Source: Didymella arachidicola (lineage: Eukaryota; Ascomycota; Dothideomycetes; Pleosporales; Didymellaceae). Taken from it: a DNA stretch of 64,000 bases. A program made the position numbers and the translations under genes. Numbering within the stretch: position 1 is the stretch's first letter; the number at the start of each line of letters is the position of its first letter. Below the pieces are notes generated by a model. The model ran no database searches. It was given only the letters and a program-made list of their open reading frames with translations, and was not told the DNA's origin. The stretch lies in contig CM049990.2 in NCBI GenBank assembly GCA_016630955.3, forward strand, positions 992,001 to 1,056,000, given 5' to 3'. Of the stretch, positions 19,114-30,774 are shown piece after piece.

Positions 19114-20294
19114 ATGTTCAGAACAGCAGCGCGGCAATTCGCCGCCTCAGCGCGTCGCAGCGCCGACGCCGTGTCCTTTGAAGCCAACCACCAGACGGCA
19201 ATTGGCATCTCGAAAGCGCAAGGTATCGGGCAGCGGGGCTTCCTCGATGGTACGTAGCTCAGACAAGCTTCCCAGGACTACACTAACACAACACAGCCAT
19301 TGGCAAAACACCTCTGATCCGCCTCAAAAAGCTCTCTGAAGAAACAGGCTGCAACGTGCTCGGCAAAGCGGAATTCCAAAACCCCGGTGGCAGCGTCAAA
19401 GACCGCGCCGCCCTCTTCGTCGTCGAACACGCCGAAAAAGCAGGCCTCCTAAAACCAGGCGGCACCGTCATCGAAGGCACCGCAGGAAACACGGGCATCG
19501 GCCTCGCCCACGTCTGCCGCTCCAAAGGCTACAACCTAGTAATCTACATGCCCAACACACAGTCACAGGGGAAAATCGACCTCCTGCGCTTGCTCGGCGC
19601 AGAAGTCCACCCCGTCCCCGCCGTCGCATTCGATAACCCGGAGAACTACAACCACCAAGCCAAGCGCCACGCCGAGCGTCTGGACAATGCGGTGTGGACC
19701 AACCAGTTCGATAACACGGCGAACCGCCAGGCGCACATCGAGACCACGGGCCCGGAGATCTGGGCGCAGACGGCCGGCAAAATCGACGCGTTTACTTGCG
19801 CCACAGGCACCGGCGGGTCCCTCGCAGGAACAACCCGGTACCTCAAAGAAAAAAGCGGCGGCCGCGTGAAATCCTTCCTCGCCGATCCCCCAGGCAGCGT
19901 ACTACACAGCTACATCCAATCCGGCGGCAAACTGGCGGAGCGCGCGGGGGGCAGCATAACCGAGGGGATAGGACAGGGTCGGGTGACGGATAATCTGGCG
20001 CCGGATCTGGAGTTGCTGGATGGGAGTCTGCATATCAGCGATGAGAAGACGATTGAGATGGTGTATCGGTGTTTGGATGAGGAGGGATTGTATCTCGGGG
20101 CGAGTTCGTGCTTGAATGTTGTTGCGGCCAAGGAGGTGGCTGAGAAGTTGGGCAGGGGGAGTACGGTTGTGACGTTGTTGTGCGATGGGGCGTATCGGTA
20201 TGCGGATCGGTTGTTTAGTAGGAGGTGGTTGGAGGAAAAGAAGCTGTATGCTGCGGTGCCGGAGCGGTTGAGGAAGTATATTGTGCTGCCGTAG
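19114..20294 (+). CDS. Cysteine synthase (O-acetylserine sulfhydrylase-like), mitochondrial
   Basis: This PLP enzyme makes cysteine from O-acetylserine and sulfide. Exons 19114-19249 and 19297-20294 give 377 residues. The N-terminus (MFRTAARQFAASARRSA) is a basic, amphipathic mitochondrial presequence. The core begins AIGKTPLIRLKKL. The PLP lysine is K80 in PGGSVKDRA, and the substrate loop is EGTAGNTGIG near 105-114. The glycine-rich phosphate site appears as ATGTGGSLAGT. The family segment ITEGIGQGRVT is conserved. The long C-terminal tail ending RKYIVLP resembles the fungal cysteine-synthase-2 type (yeast YGR012W relatives) rather than the bacterial short form. The stop lies 62 bp from the stop of the convergent NADH pyrophosphatase. 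Confidence 0.93.
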
Positions 20295-20356
20295 AGTGTG
20301 TTGTAGGCAATTGTTCGTCTATAGGCTACTACTCTACACCGTTCCCCGTCACGAGC

Positions 20357-21709
20357 TCAGATCATGGGCGACCCGCTCGCGAACCCGTTCACAAGCGCAC
20401 TTATCAACTGATGCGCAATCGCCGTCTTGGGCGGCAACCTCAACCCGCCCTCCTTCCACTCCGACCCTGGCTCCTCACCCAATCCACTCGTTCCCACCCG
20501 CAGCGCCTCCCTCACCTCATCAGCCTCAAACCACTTCGCATCCTCAAGCTCCGCATCATGACCCAAATGCACCGTCTCCCCATGCGGAATCGCCTGCCCA
20601 ATCGCGCCAATCATCAGATTCGCAGGGTACGGCCACGGCTGCGTGGAATGAATAACCACACGCCCCAAATACACACCGGACTCCTCCCACACCTCGCGGC
20701 GCACAGCTTCCTCGACGCTCTCCGCGGGCTCGAGGAAGCCGGCCAGCGTGCTGTACCAGTACGCGGGCCAGCGCTTCTGGCGGCCGAGCAGGATGCGCTT
20801 TCCGTCTGCGCTGACGACGGCCATGATGACGGTGGGGTCTGTGCGGGGGAAGCAGAGGTTGGAGATGCCGGTGCGTGTTGCGCAGGGGGGGCGGTCGCTG
20901 GTGTTGACGGCGGGGGCGATGTCTTTGGGTGGGCAGGTGCGTTTGAAGCCTGCGTTTACGGAGAGGGTTTTGTAGCCGCAGGCGGCGCAGAAAGGGTTGC
21001 GGGCGTTCCAGTCGAGGAGGTGGCGGGCCTCGGCGTAGATGGCGGCTGTAGGGGTCAGTGGTCGTGACGTGGTGTGGGGGGGAGACCAAATCAGAGAGAG
21101 AGAAAGGACCAACCTTCTTCTGCGGCGAGCGAGAGGTGCATGCGCCCCTTTGAAAAATCCAGGCCCTGCGATTGCAGTCTCGCGATCAGCGCCTCGGCCG
21201 CCTCCTTGACGCTCTCCTTGGGCGTGACATCAACAGCGAACCAGGGCTGTCCCTTGTAATGCTCCTTATACACAAACCCCTCCTTCCGCTCATCTAGCCC
21301 AAGGAACACAATCTGCGGAATGTACAGGCTGGAATTGTACTGCGCAATCACATCCTCCTCAGTCGTGTTGAAGATGTCCTTGCCGATGATGGGCTCGACA
21401 TCGGCGTACGAGACGCGGGCCAGCGACGTGGGCGACGAGACGAGCGGCTCGATGTTCTTGAACAGGACAAAGGTCGCGCTGGGGTGGCGCAGCGCCGAGG
21501 ACAGGAAGGCGTGGTCGGGCCGCAGGAACGAGACGCGGTTCAATGGCGAGCCTGTGGCGGTGTCAGTACATGGCTGGGACTTGGAGCGGAGGCGGTGTCG
21601 AGCTACCGGAGAAGTAGTTTGCGACTTCCTTGCCAAACTTGCGGCTCAGCATCGAGTCGACGAGCGGGTGCGCGGGCTCGGGGAGGTCGGGCTGGGGCAG
21701 CGGGGCCAT
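20357..21709 (-). CDS. NPY1: NADH pyrophosphatase (Nudix hydrolase, Npy1/NudC type)
   Basis: The enzyme hydrolyses NADH to NMNH and AMP, and NudC relatives also remove NAD caps from RNA. Three exons, 21607-21709, 21114-21551 and 20357-21045, encode 409 residues. The middle part carries a zinc-ribbon start FCAACGYK; the later cysteines (TCPP and the stretch before CFPRTDPTVI) are spread out by an insertion. The Nudix box is complete: GFLEPAESVEEAVRREVWEESGV fits the G-x5-E-x7-REUxEExGU rule. The downstream WPYPANLMIG matches the NudC-specific SQPWPFPxS region. The C-terminus SPMI could be a weak peroxisomal signal variant. The upstream region is shared with the divergent COG2 gene (305 bp between starts). 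Confidence 0.93.
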
Positions 21710-22013
21710 AATCTAGGGCGGCTGTGTATACCGAGGCGACGAGAGGCAAAGGGGACAGTCTACGAGCAGCAATTCCTGGGGAGGGGTGGAAGCGATGCAG
21801 CCACCGCCGGGGCACAGAACAGCGACATAGCCGACGTCTGCCCCACGGCGGGGCGCGTGCTTGGTAATGTGTCGTCACGAAGAGCAGCTTTCCGAGGCGG
21901 TGCCGCGGTCGGATGCCGATAAGGATAATTAAGCTTATCGGCGCGGGTAACTTTATCAGGACAACGCGCCAGCTGTACGTGTTGCGGGCGCGCGAAGCAC
22001 TCCACACGACACA

Positions 22014-22927
22014 ATGAGCCAATTCTACGTGCGTCACAATACACGCCTTACAAAGCAACGAAACTAACACCCCCCCAGATCTCAGACTCCCGCACCGACT
22101 CCAGCGCCCCCTCCTCCTCCCCCGACTCCGACGACGAAGACAACCTCTCCACACTCCCCTTCGCCCAACCCCTCGCCCGCCCGGACTTCCTCACCCCACA
22201 CTTCACTCCCTCAACCTACCTCTCCACGCTCCGCAACCGCCACCAGACCCTCGAGGACCTGCGCGCCGAACTGCGCGAGCGCAGCAAGCTGCTCAGCGCC
22301 GAGCTGCTCGACCTCGTCAACGCAAACTATGCCGATTTCCTGACGCTCGGGAACAGCCTGCGCGGCGGCGAGGAGCGGGTGGAGGGTGTGCGCGTGGGAT
22401 TGCTGGGGTTCGGGAAGGAGGTTGCGGGTTTGGAGCGGCTGGTGCGGGAGCGGGAGGAGGAGGTTGCGGGGTTGGTAAAGGAGAGGCGGGATGTGAGGGG
22501 GGAGATTGAGGTGGGGAGGAGGCTTGTGGAGGTTGAGGCGAGGTTGGGGGAGTGCGAGGAGGGTGTTATTGGGGAGGGGGCGGGGGGTGGGGGTGTGAGT
22601 GATAGCAGTGAGAGCGAGGATGAGGATGAGGATGAGGAGGGTACACAGTACGGCACGAGCGTTGCCAGGTTGAGGAGGAATGTGGTGCAGTACAGGCTGG
22701 TCAAGCAGGGTGCCAAGGGGCTGGAGGAGCATCCGTTTGTTGCTGCGCAGACACAGCGGCTGGCGAGGGTGCGGAGTGTGCTGCTGCTTGATCTCAGCAC
22801 GGCGCTGCAACAGGCGAGGAAAGCAGGGCCGTCTGGATCGGGGAGGGTGATGCAGATCATGAAGATTTACGCCGACATGGAGGAGCAAGGGGAGGCGGTC
22901 AAGGTGCTCAAGACGCTGAAGAAGTAA
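22014..22927 (+). CDS. COG2: Conserved oligomeric Golgi complex subunit 2
   Basis: COG2 is part of the eight-subunit tether for retrograde vesicles at the Golgi. The first exon is only 15 nt (22014-22028, MSQFY); exon 2 is 22079-22927, giving 287 residues. Exon 2 opens with ISDSRTDSS and an acidic serine-rich stretch. The COG2 N-terminal motif follows: FLTPHFTPSTYLSTLRNRHQTLEDLRAEL, then LVNANYADFLTLGNSLRG. Heptad-rich coiled coil comes next, then an acidic low-complexity run, and a C-terminal helix ending KVLKTLKK. The short length matches fungal COG2 proteins, which lack the long C-terminal part of animal COG2. The stop is 74 bp from the stop of convergent uL1m. Confidence 0.88.
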
Positions 22928-23001
22928 AGGCTCGAGCGACACCAGCATAGCGGCGGCGTTCATATGGTACATTGTTCGTACAGCGGAAAAGCTACATGCA
23001 T

Positions 23002-23941
23002 TTACAAGGGCCCGGTCAAAAGGGCCGGGGATATCGAGTTGGGGCCCTTGAACTCGCCGTTCAGCGTGAAGCCCGGCGCATTGGTCGAGCTGAGAACCTG
23101 CAACTGTAAGCGACTGGACACGGTTTCCTGCAATGGAGCAACATACCACTTCGTGAATCTCCTTGGACACACGGTCCTGCAGCTGCGCGATATCCTTCTT
23201 CAACGCGTCCATGAACGACTTGATATTCTCCTGCATCTCCACCGGCGTGAACCCCAGCTGTCCAACCGCCATCCGAACCACACCCAACCTCTCCCTATAC
23301 TCACTCCCACCCACCATATTCCTCACCGTAGGCCCAACATTCGTAACCACCGTGCCCGTCTTGGTGCTCGGCATCAGCCCCTTGGGACCCAGCACCCTCC
23401 CCAACCCCGCCTTATTCAGCTTCTGTAGCGAGTCAATGTGGCAAATACACCTATCGAACTCGACCACGCCGTCCAGGATCTGCTTGAAGATGTCGTCCTC
23501 GCCGACCAGCGTCGCGCCCGCGGCCCGCGCTTCCTGGCCGTGCTTCGAGTCTGCGGGCGCGATGACGCAGATGCGCAAATCTGTCTTGACCGAGTGCGGG
23601 AGCCGTAAGCGGTTGCGCACGACGGGGCCGTTCTTGAGCGTGCGCAGACGCACGTGCAATTCGTACTTGGACGAGGATGGGTTTCGCCCGACTTCGAAGG
23701 CGCGTATGTACTGCATGGCGTCGACGAGCGGGAATTGCTCGGTGTTTTTGAGGTCGTATTGGCGGAATGTGTTGCGTGTCTTTTTCTTCTTCGCGGGCTC
23801 CGTCTTCTTCGTTACGGCGCATCGGATCGTCTGGTACGAGGGCGTTGCGAATCGGCACACTTCGGGGCGGAGCGTGGACAGTGATGATGCGGCGAGCCGT
23901 GTCGCGCTGAGAGACGCCAGGAGCGTTCGTGGGGCGGCCAT
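23002..23941 (-). CDS. MRPL1: Mitochondrial large-subunit ribosomal protein uL1m
   Basis: uL1 forms the L1 stalk of the mitochondrial ribosome, which helps release deacylated tRNA. Exon 1 is 23147-23941 and exon 2 is 23002-23097, with a 49-bp intron; the product is 296 residues. A basic, serine-rich presequence (MAAPRTLLASLSATRLAASS) fits mitochondrial import, followed by a lysine run EPAKKKKTRN. The core shows VRLRTLKNGPVVRNRLRLPH, FDRCICHIDSLQKLNKAGLGRVLGPKGLMPSTKTGTV, the conserved uL1 signature. The exon 2 tail reads VLSSTNAPGFTLNGEFKGP. An in-frame ATG 51 bases upstream is possible but less like a presequence. The frame stays open past the first exon into antisense of COG2; that continuation is not coding. 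Confidence 0.92.
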
Positions 23942-24826
23942 TGCGGCGTTGTCGTCGATGGCGGTCGCGCGGTGATGTTCCAAAAGATTCACGGATGGCC
24001 GGCCAGTCGGCGTTCTCGGTCTTGGCAGTGCGACCGCGACTCTGCTCCACAGCTTCTACTTACAACCTCCGTCCTCGACCAAACGCCATGCTTTGATATG
24101 GCTCGACTTCTGCCATGTACGAACAATATAAAAATGTCTTGCTCCAAACCAATGAATCGCGAAGCGTCATGCACAGCAACTAACCATTAATCTTCACCGA
24201 CCTCTGCGACTCGATGGAACCATACCTTTCTCTCAAAACATTCACTCTGCCCTATCTCCCACAGTCCACAGTAGCGTTCTTCCAAGTCAGCTCCACACCT
24301 CTCAGGTACGAGTCCACCCACACCACTTCTGCACCCATGGCTCACACCTTGCTTCCACCTCGTGACCAACAGCCGCTACAAAAGCGAGCAGACACACGAG
24401 AACAACTCCCAGCATCGTTAGCGCCCTTCTGTACTGAATCACGATCGCACACGATCCAGGACAAAAAGGCAAACATCACTCGTCAATCCGTGTTTGACAC
24501 ACTCACCTAGCTCGCCACAGGGTTTCATCTCAGCCCTCTTCCAGTCAAATAGCATCATTCCGGCTGTAGTGATATATCCAGGCCCAAGGAGACTTCACCT
24601 TGCAAGCACACTTCCCGGATCGTCGTCGAATCGACTTATCTTTGAAATATCCACGGGCCACATGAACTTTACAAGAGAATAGTGCAGGAGACTGAATACG
24701 CAGACAGGCAAAGATGAACAATGAATAACAAATATAGTGCCCACCTAGATATCCCTGGTATCAAAAAGCCCTCAACCCTCTAACAACGCCATCCCGACCA
24801 ATCATACCGTACATATCAACACACAT
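23942..24826. other. Intergenic stretch, one weak small minus-strand frame
   Basis: No supported gene. A 37-residue minus-strand frame at 24302-24415 begins with a strongly hydrophobic stretch (MLGVVLVCLLAFVAAVG) and has three further cysteines or tryptophan-rich residues. It could be a small membrane or secreted peptide, but it lacks family support. Confidence 0.35.
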
Positions 24827-27800
24827 CTACATCGTCATCTCGTCATCACTAGCAAGCAGCTCATCCATAATATCAGCCTCCGTCTTCTCGGCCGACTCCC
24901 TCGTAGGACGGGCCCTCGACGCGCGGGGCGTGCTTTCGTCCTCGCTGTCCTCAGCTTCGAGAGGCATGCGCGTGCCCTCGCCTTGCATGCCCGCCAGCAT
25001 CGTGTCCTCGTCGTCGTCGTCGACGTCCATGTCGCTGCCGTCGACGGAGGGAGCGATGCTCGAGCGAGCCCGGGCTGAGCGCGCTTCCGCTGCGGGGGTT
25101 TCGCGGGCGGCTGCTGTATCGGGTGTGACTGTGTCTTCGCGGTCTTCCTGGGCCATGGCGGCGTCGCCGAGGCGCTTGGTTAGGGTGGCGTCGAGTTTGA
25201 TGAGGGCGTTGCGTTGTGTTGCGTCTACGCCGATTTTTTCCTCGACGGCTTCGGAAACTAGGGTTTGAAGTGTTTCGAGATGCTCGGCGGTTGTCTCGCT
25301 GACTGTCTTCTGTGGCGCTGAAGATGGTATGTGGAGTTTGGTGAGGATTGCGAGAAGAGGTTTGCGCTCGTCCCTTGAGCAACTGGCGGTGAGCGCACGC
25401 TCGAGCAGCTCGACTGCAAGCATGATGTGGGGTACCTCAGACTCTGCGCTGTAGCTGATCTTTCCGTCGCTGCTGGTCTCTGTCTGCCCTACGACCTTGC
25501 GGCCGTCCGTCATATCGGCTAGGTACGCGGTGATTCTAGGCCAGCCAACCATTTCTGCAGCTTCCTCGTCTTCATCGACTTCGTCACGCATAATGAGGAG
25601 CTTGCCGATGACCGAGACAACGACGCTCCCCATGATCTGTGCATTCTTGATCTTCGAATGGCAGAATACAGGAAGAATGTAACCCAGAGCCTGGATCATC
25701 GCGGGTTTCTGCTGTCCCTCAGGATCAAAGTATGTCAGTGTGAAAGCCCTCACAACATCTGCAGTCTCCTCTTCAGGCAGGAGAGAGTGCAATACTAGTT
25801 TTCCTGCTGCCTCAATGGCAACGCGTGCGACGGCAACATTCTCGTGAGTGACTCCCTTGCGCAGCACTCTACTGAGCGGCTTCAGCAGCGGGCTCTGCTC
25901 TGGCACCTCGGACTGCTCTGTTGTGTCTGGATCCGGTATGGGCGGTGCAAGGAGGTGCGGGTGTGTGATGATGACATCTGAAATGACTTGAAGTGTTATC
26001 TGCTTTAGCTCGTCACTTCCCTTGTTGTAGCAGTGAAAGAAGAGCACAAGGTTGTTAACCGCAAGATCCTACGCATGTTAGCGGAGAGCGAACAAATGGG
26101 CTTGGTACATACTTTGCTGAGCAGAGACGCGAGCCCTAGACAAATGACACCTCGCTCACGGATGATGGAATGGTGTGACTGCACGGCGGGGATGATGAGT
26201 GTGTTGAGTGCAGTCGTCAAGTTTGTGTTTGATTCCAGATCGCAAGTCACGTTCTGCAGTGTGCACTGCAGAATGTGGAGACACTTTGAGTACACCATAG
26301 TCTCGGTATGCTTATCCGCTTCTTCTTGTTCAGCTGTCTTTACCGGCTTCGCTCTCCTGCTCGCTGGAGGAGGGCTGCTGTGGTCGGATTGTGCTGAGTG
26401 AAAGCTTTCTGCGTCGTCACCTGCGCCGCTGGCATCGTTCGGATCATCACTGAGTGTATCGTGTACTTCATTGACCGCTTCCATGATCACCGCACAAAAG
26501 TCCGCTTCGCCACGGTTACCGCAAACGATGCGCAGCAGCTCGATACATAGCTTCGTGCTTTCTTCTGGCAGAGAAGCGAGAGCAAGGGCCGTCCGGGTGA
26601 TACTGTACACGTTGCGTCTACCCACCTCGTCCGAGAAATCAAGCGACATGGCGATGTGCAGAACTTGTTCAGCGACGAATTCGGCATCTTCACATTCCTC
26701 CTGTTCATCGGCAAACTCAGGATTGTTTTCCTCTACCATTGCGAATTTTTCCATGGCCTCCGCCACATCGTTGAGCTTCTTCTCGAGGACGAAACCGAAG
26801 TTGTGGGGTTCGGGTATCTTGTCTTCGATCAGCTGTCGCATCTGCTCGTCGTCGATGCTCTGAGCGTAGTCGTTCAAGCTGCGCGCGACGAAAGCTGATG
26901 AGGGGTCCAGCTCCAGCCAGAACTGATTGCTGAACTCGATGGCCTCGACATAGTCAGGTCTCCGGGCCCAGAACTGCCGCATGGCTTCATGTGCCATGCC
27001 TTCCTCTTGGCCTGCTCGGACAATATCGAGGCGCTCCAGCAGCTCGCAAAGAGCCTCCAGACTTGGCGGGGCCGTAGAGCCTGCCACCTTCTCCTCCTCT
27101 GGCCGTGTATCACGACTGGAAGCGCACATCTCGATCCAGCGTTCAGAAAACAGCTGCGCTGTAGCTTTGCGCACCGTGTCGTCGCGATCTCTTAGGCCCC
27201 ACCGTATCATCTTCTCGCGCTCCACGAGCGACAGATGACGGAAATCGCCAAGGACTGGCAGAATCTTGGAGTAGACTAGCCTTCGGGTGGCGGGGTCGGT
27301 ATCGCGCGCGCGCTCGAGCTGCGCTCTAATGGTGTCTTTGAAGAAGGGTATGTTTGCGAGGATCGTGCGGCGGACCTGGGCATCTGGATCGTTCTGCATG
27401 ATGTCGACAAGCTTCGAGAGGGTGGTGCTGGCTTCGTCGTCGCTGTCCTCGTCCTCGCCTTCATCGTCGCTCGCGAGGCGTCCCAGGCCCATGACCGCCT
27501 GTACACGCACTGGAGCCTCCTTATCCCGCAGCCGCTTGGTCAGACTGGAGATGATGAGAGAGTAGATGTCCGCGTCTATCGCCTCGAGGTTGTTGAGCAG
27601 TTGTGTGATAGTCTGAGTGGCGCGGAAGCGGACCGTCTTGTCTTTTGATTGGATGAGGCGCAGCACCGTCTTGATGATGGACTCGCTCAGGCGGCTGCTC
27701 GGTGTAATGTCGTCCTGCGGCTGCTCCTCCATGAGCTTGGCGTCCTTCTCTGTGGCGTACTTGAGGAACGTGGTCAGAAAGCGGACAATGCGGTCGCCAG

Positions 27801-28152
27801 CAGGCTCGCTTTTCTTCACGTTCATGACGCGCAGCACGACGCGGCCCATCTCAGCAATGAAGTCGTCCTCCTCGAACGTCTCACGCTCTTCGTTCCTGCC
27901 CTTGTTTGTCTCCGGAGGCTCGAAGCAGCACTCTTCCTGAATTTTTCGCAGGGTGACGACAAGCTTGCGCTGTGTCGCCGTCGTCTTGGACGCATCGCTG
28001 AAGACTTGTGCAATGCGGGTGCGCAACGAGGTGACGGGGCCTTCGTCCGGGACTTCGATTGTTGACGATCGCGCAGATTTTGTTCCCACTGCTTTGGTCC
28101 CAGCACCAGCGCGTGCTGTGCGCGTCGAGCGCGTTGCCGTTCTGCCTGGCAT
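24827..28152 (-). CDS. YCG1: Condensin complex subunit 3 (CAP-G/Ycg1)
   Basis: CAP-G is the HEAT-repeat subunit that, with Brn1/CAP-H, clamps DNA in condensin I for mitotic chromosome compaction. Exons 26113-28152 and 24827-26068 (44-bp intron) give 1093 residues. The N-terminus is basic and unstructured (MPGRTATRSTRTARAG), then VTSLRTRIAQVFSDASKT, typical of fungal Cnd3. Repeated HEAT units include SKDKTVRFRATQTITQLLNNL, DKEAPVRVQAVMGLGRLASDD and DPDAQVRRTILANIPF. Past the middle are FNQFWLEL-like and Cnd3-type QITLQVISDVIITHP segments. The C-terminal tail is acidic with serine/threonine clusters, likely phosphorylated by CDK. The minus-strand frame starts earlier, but the ATG at 28152 begins the recognisable protein. 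Confidence 0.95.
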
Positions 28153-28642
28153 CGTTGGCGCTGTGGTGTTGAGCTGGACGTGTCCAGAGTGAAGGCCGTT
28201 GTTTGTTGTTGCCCCACAACACGTCCACACCAGCGAAAAGGTCCGTGCTGATCTCCGGAACTCCGCAGCAGATCCAAGTCACCAAAGTATGCTGACCGTG
28301 AATGTAATCATGTTGCTGACTGAAGCGCCTTCCGAATATAGTTCTGGTTGCTCTTTAAGGTTTGCGATATCGTACTGGATTATATAGCTGCAGCTCTGGC
28401 AGCCCCTAGTGTACAAAGGTAACGTGACAACTGACTTATATCTATATAAAAATTTACAGATAGCGAGACTACTGCAAAAGGCTTCTAGAGCCAAAGTTAC
28501 CATTCGATTCGCTTTCGACATCCAGATGGAGCACTCCTGGAGGTTTCTAGAGCAGATAACGAGCTAACTCTGGCTGAAACCTCTATACATGTACACCAGT
28601 CTCGCCGACATGCAGATTGAGTTCACTCCACACTCTCGACCG
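28153..28642. other. YCG1 promoter region and hydrolase 3' flank
   Basis: Two genes in the same orientation border this stretch. An AT-rich patch with TATATAAAAA occurs near 28440-28455. No gene is supported. Confidence 0.4.
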
Positions 28643-29791
28643 CTACCGCTCTCTCTTCGCAATCCACTTCAACACCACCTCGGCAATCTCTTTGTTGTTC
28701 TTTTCGAGGTGCATGAAATGCGCATTTCCCTTGATCCCAATCTCGCTCAACTTGATCCACTCAGGTTCTGCGCCGACCTGCTTGAGGTAGTCGACGATAC
28801 AGTGATCGTACGTGATATGGACACTCGCCTCCGCAGTGATCATAACGTACGGCACACTAGCGATGTTCGGCAGCTTGCGTGCCGGCTCAACTTGTCTGAC
28901 GCACTGCCTCCGCGCCGTCGTGGCATTGCCGATAATCTCAGTGACGAGCTCGGAAGGACTGGAGATGGCCGGTTCGTAGCTCAAAGGGGTGGTTGACAGT
29001 CCATAGGGGTTGTACGGAATGCTGTCAGTACCGACTGTATACCATGTGAATGGTGTCGTGCTTGCTTCGAGGTTGATGCTTGCTGCGACGTGCTGTGGGC
29101 AGTCATTTGATAGAAGAATGCTAGTTGCTCCGCCTGCGGAATGGGCAATGAGGTATGATGGTCCAATGAGCTCGAGCAGCTCACATCCCGACTTCCGCAA
29201 AGCAAGTTCAAACGCCGTATTGTTTGTAGTGTAGGGGACCATGGATTTCCTGAAGTTCTCGAAGACAGGATCACCTGCCCTCCCAGTGCCTTGCCATTGT
29301 GTGTGAAGCTGAGACTGGGGATACGAGTTGTAGTGTTTCACACCTGTAAACCCTTGTTCAACTAACAGCGAAGATGAACCGGCTGTCATGGGAAAGTTGG
29401 CAAAATCCGCAGATGCACTTCGGCCGACGGAAGCTGAATCCACAAGGTAGACCGTATAACCTTGTTCGATGAAGTAGGAAGCAAATCCCTTTCTGTTGTC
29501 CGGTGTGTTGAGCCACGACGTTGCGGTACATCCTCCGCCATGGAAGAAGACCAAAGGTGTTGACTTCCGAGCACGTGAGACAGGGACGATCTTCTCTACA
29601 TAGAGTTTGTCTGCAACCAGCTCGCCAGTTGCGGATTCCAGAGGTCTGCCGCCGACGTAGAAAAAGTCCCGAGTGTATGGCACCTCAGCACTACGGCATT
29701 TCGGATTGATGGCGTTGATGCCGGTGCAGTTGGTTCGTTGACCAGCTGTGAGAGTCGCAAGTAACGCGATACAAACTGTTGAAACGAACAT
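28643..29791 (-). CDS. Secreted alpha/beta-hydrolase
   Basis: An intronless frame of 382 residues. A signal peptide (MFVSTVCIALLATLTAGQ) is followed by cysteines and a YVGG start of the mature domain. The fold's oxyanion region is FFHGGGCTATSW. The nucleophile elbow is AHSAGG, with serine as the expected catalytic residue. The catalytic histidine is likely in GNAHFMHLEKN near the end. The acid residue probably lies in the stretch before VHITYDHCIVDYL. Several N-x-S/T sites (NCT, NNT, NAT) support secretion. It resembles fungal secreted esterase-like proteins of unknown substrate. The ATG at the signal peptide is the only sensible start. Confidence 0.85.
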   Translation of the reverse strand: MFVSTVCIALLATLTAGQRTNCTGINAINPKCRSAEVPYTRDFFYVGGRPLESATGELVADKLYVEKIVPVSRARKSTPLVFFHGGGCTATSWLNTPDNRKGFASYFIEQGYTVYLVDSASVGRSASADFANFPMTAGSSSLLVEQGFTGVKHYNSYPQSQLHTQWQGTGRAGDPVFENFRKSMVPYTTNNTAFELALRKSGCELLELIGPSYLIAHSAGGATSILLSNDCPQHVAASINLEASTTPFTWYTVGTDSIPYNPYGLSTTPLSYEPAISSPSELVTEIIGNATTARRQCVRQVEPARKLPNIASVPYVMITAEASVHITYDHCIVDYLKQVGAEPEWIKLSEIGIKGNAHFMHLEKNNKEIAEVVLKWIAKRER

Positions 29792-30774
29792 CGCAGATGT
29801 AGGGAGATAGTAGTGGTGATGATATTGAGGTCTTCATATAGCTGGCATTCTGTAGGTTCTCCGTCACGCATGCACCCCTGTCGAGCCAATCTCATCTTGC
29901 ATACCCTACTGCGTAATGGGACGTAACGCGCTCCTACGATCCTTCCGCATCAAGTCCCCGTCTGGATACGATATCGCCGTCCTTATACGGCATGTGCCGA
30001 AATGGGAGGTTTGATGCATAGGTATTAAAGCCGGAAACGAGCCTGCGTTAGTCCTCACTTTCTTCGTAGGTAGGTGCTTCTTGACCGCAGATGATTTGAG
30101 GATAGTGACACTCTGTTCGCGCTCAAAAAGCGGGAGCATAAGAGAGGTGCAAGAACCATATGGCCGGCTGGTGTGTCTTATGCTGTCACATTAGCCAAGA
30201 CGGAGAGGCTAACGTTGAAGGAGTGAGAAGGAGGAAAAGGATGGCACTTAAGGTCGCTAGTTCGCTTGGCGGGTGGGGCGCGACTGCCGGGCCGCACTGG
30301 AGTGTTGTTGCTCGTGAGAAGTCGACCCGCGAAGTCAAGATGCTAGATATGTTTCCATAAGTCTGAAAAAAAAAACTGATTCCACGTTTACAAAGCCCTA
30401 GTCTGACCAGAGTCTGTCAATGCTTTCGTAGAGTAGTCCACAGGTTGATATTCGCTTCAAGTCGCGGGTAAATACGAATCCTTCGCAACAGCACACCTTG
30501 TAAACTTCCCAATAAGATGCCTTTGCCGTAAGGAATCTTGCTGCTCCAGCCCGAGAGCATGGTTCTATACGCCATCGAAGGGTCGCCACCCGTCTGAAGG
30601 ACTGTACTTTGCCGTGTCTCATCTACGACATTTTGCCTTGCCACTCTTTATGAAGGTGTACATGCTCCCTCGGACCAGCATGACTCGATCATTGCGCTCT
30701 TCATTATACTGCGCATCTCTGAGCCAAGACTACCTGGAAATTGACGACCTCGATCGGGTTTCAAGCGCATCGGC
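29792..30774. other. Intergenic stretch
   Basis: This is the promoter side of the secreted hydrolase (left) and of the rhodopsin-like gene (right). Only short unsupported frames are seen. Confidence 0.5.

Noticed and set aside
22211..23001. C-terminal extension of the uL1m frame
   Set aside because: The frame stays open past the exon, but it runs antisense to COG2. The intron and second exon give a proper stop and a better C-terminus.
23163..23975. Plus-strand frame of 270 codons opposite uL1m
   Set aside because: It is antisense to a conserved ribosomal protein, with low-complexity serine-rich residues and no motif.
26005..26112. Continuous reading of YCG1 through the intron
   Set aside because: The intron at 26069-26112 has GT-AG ends, and splicing joins LLSK to DLAVNNLVLFFHCYN in family order.
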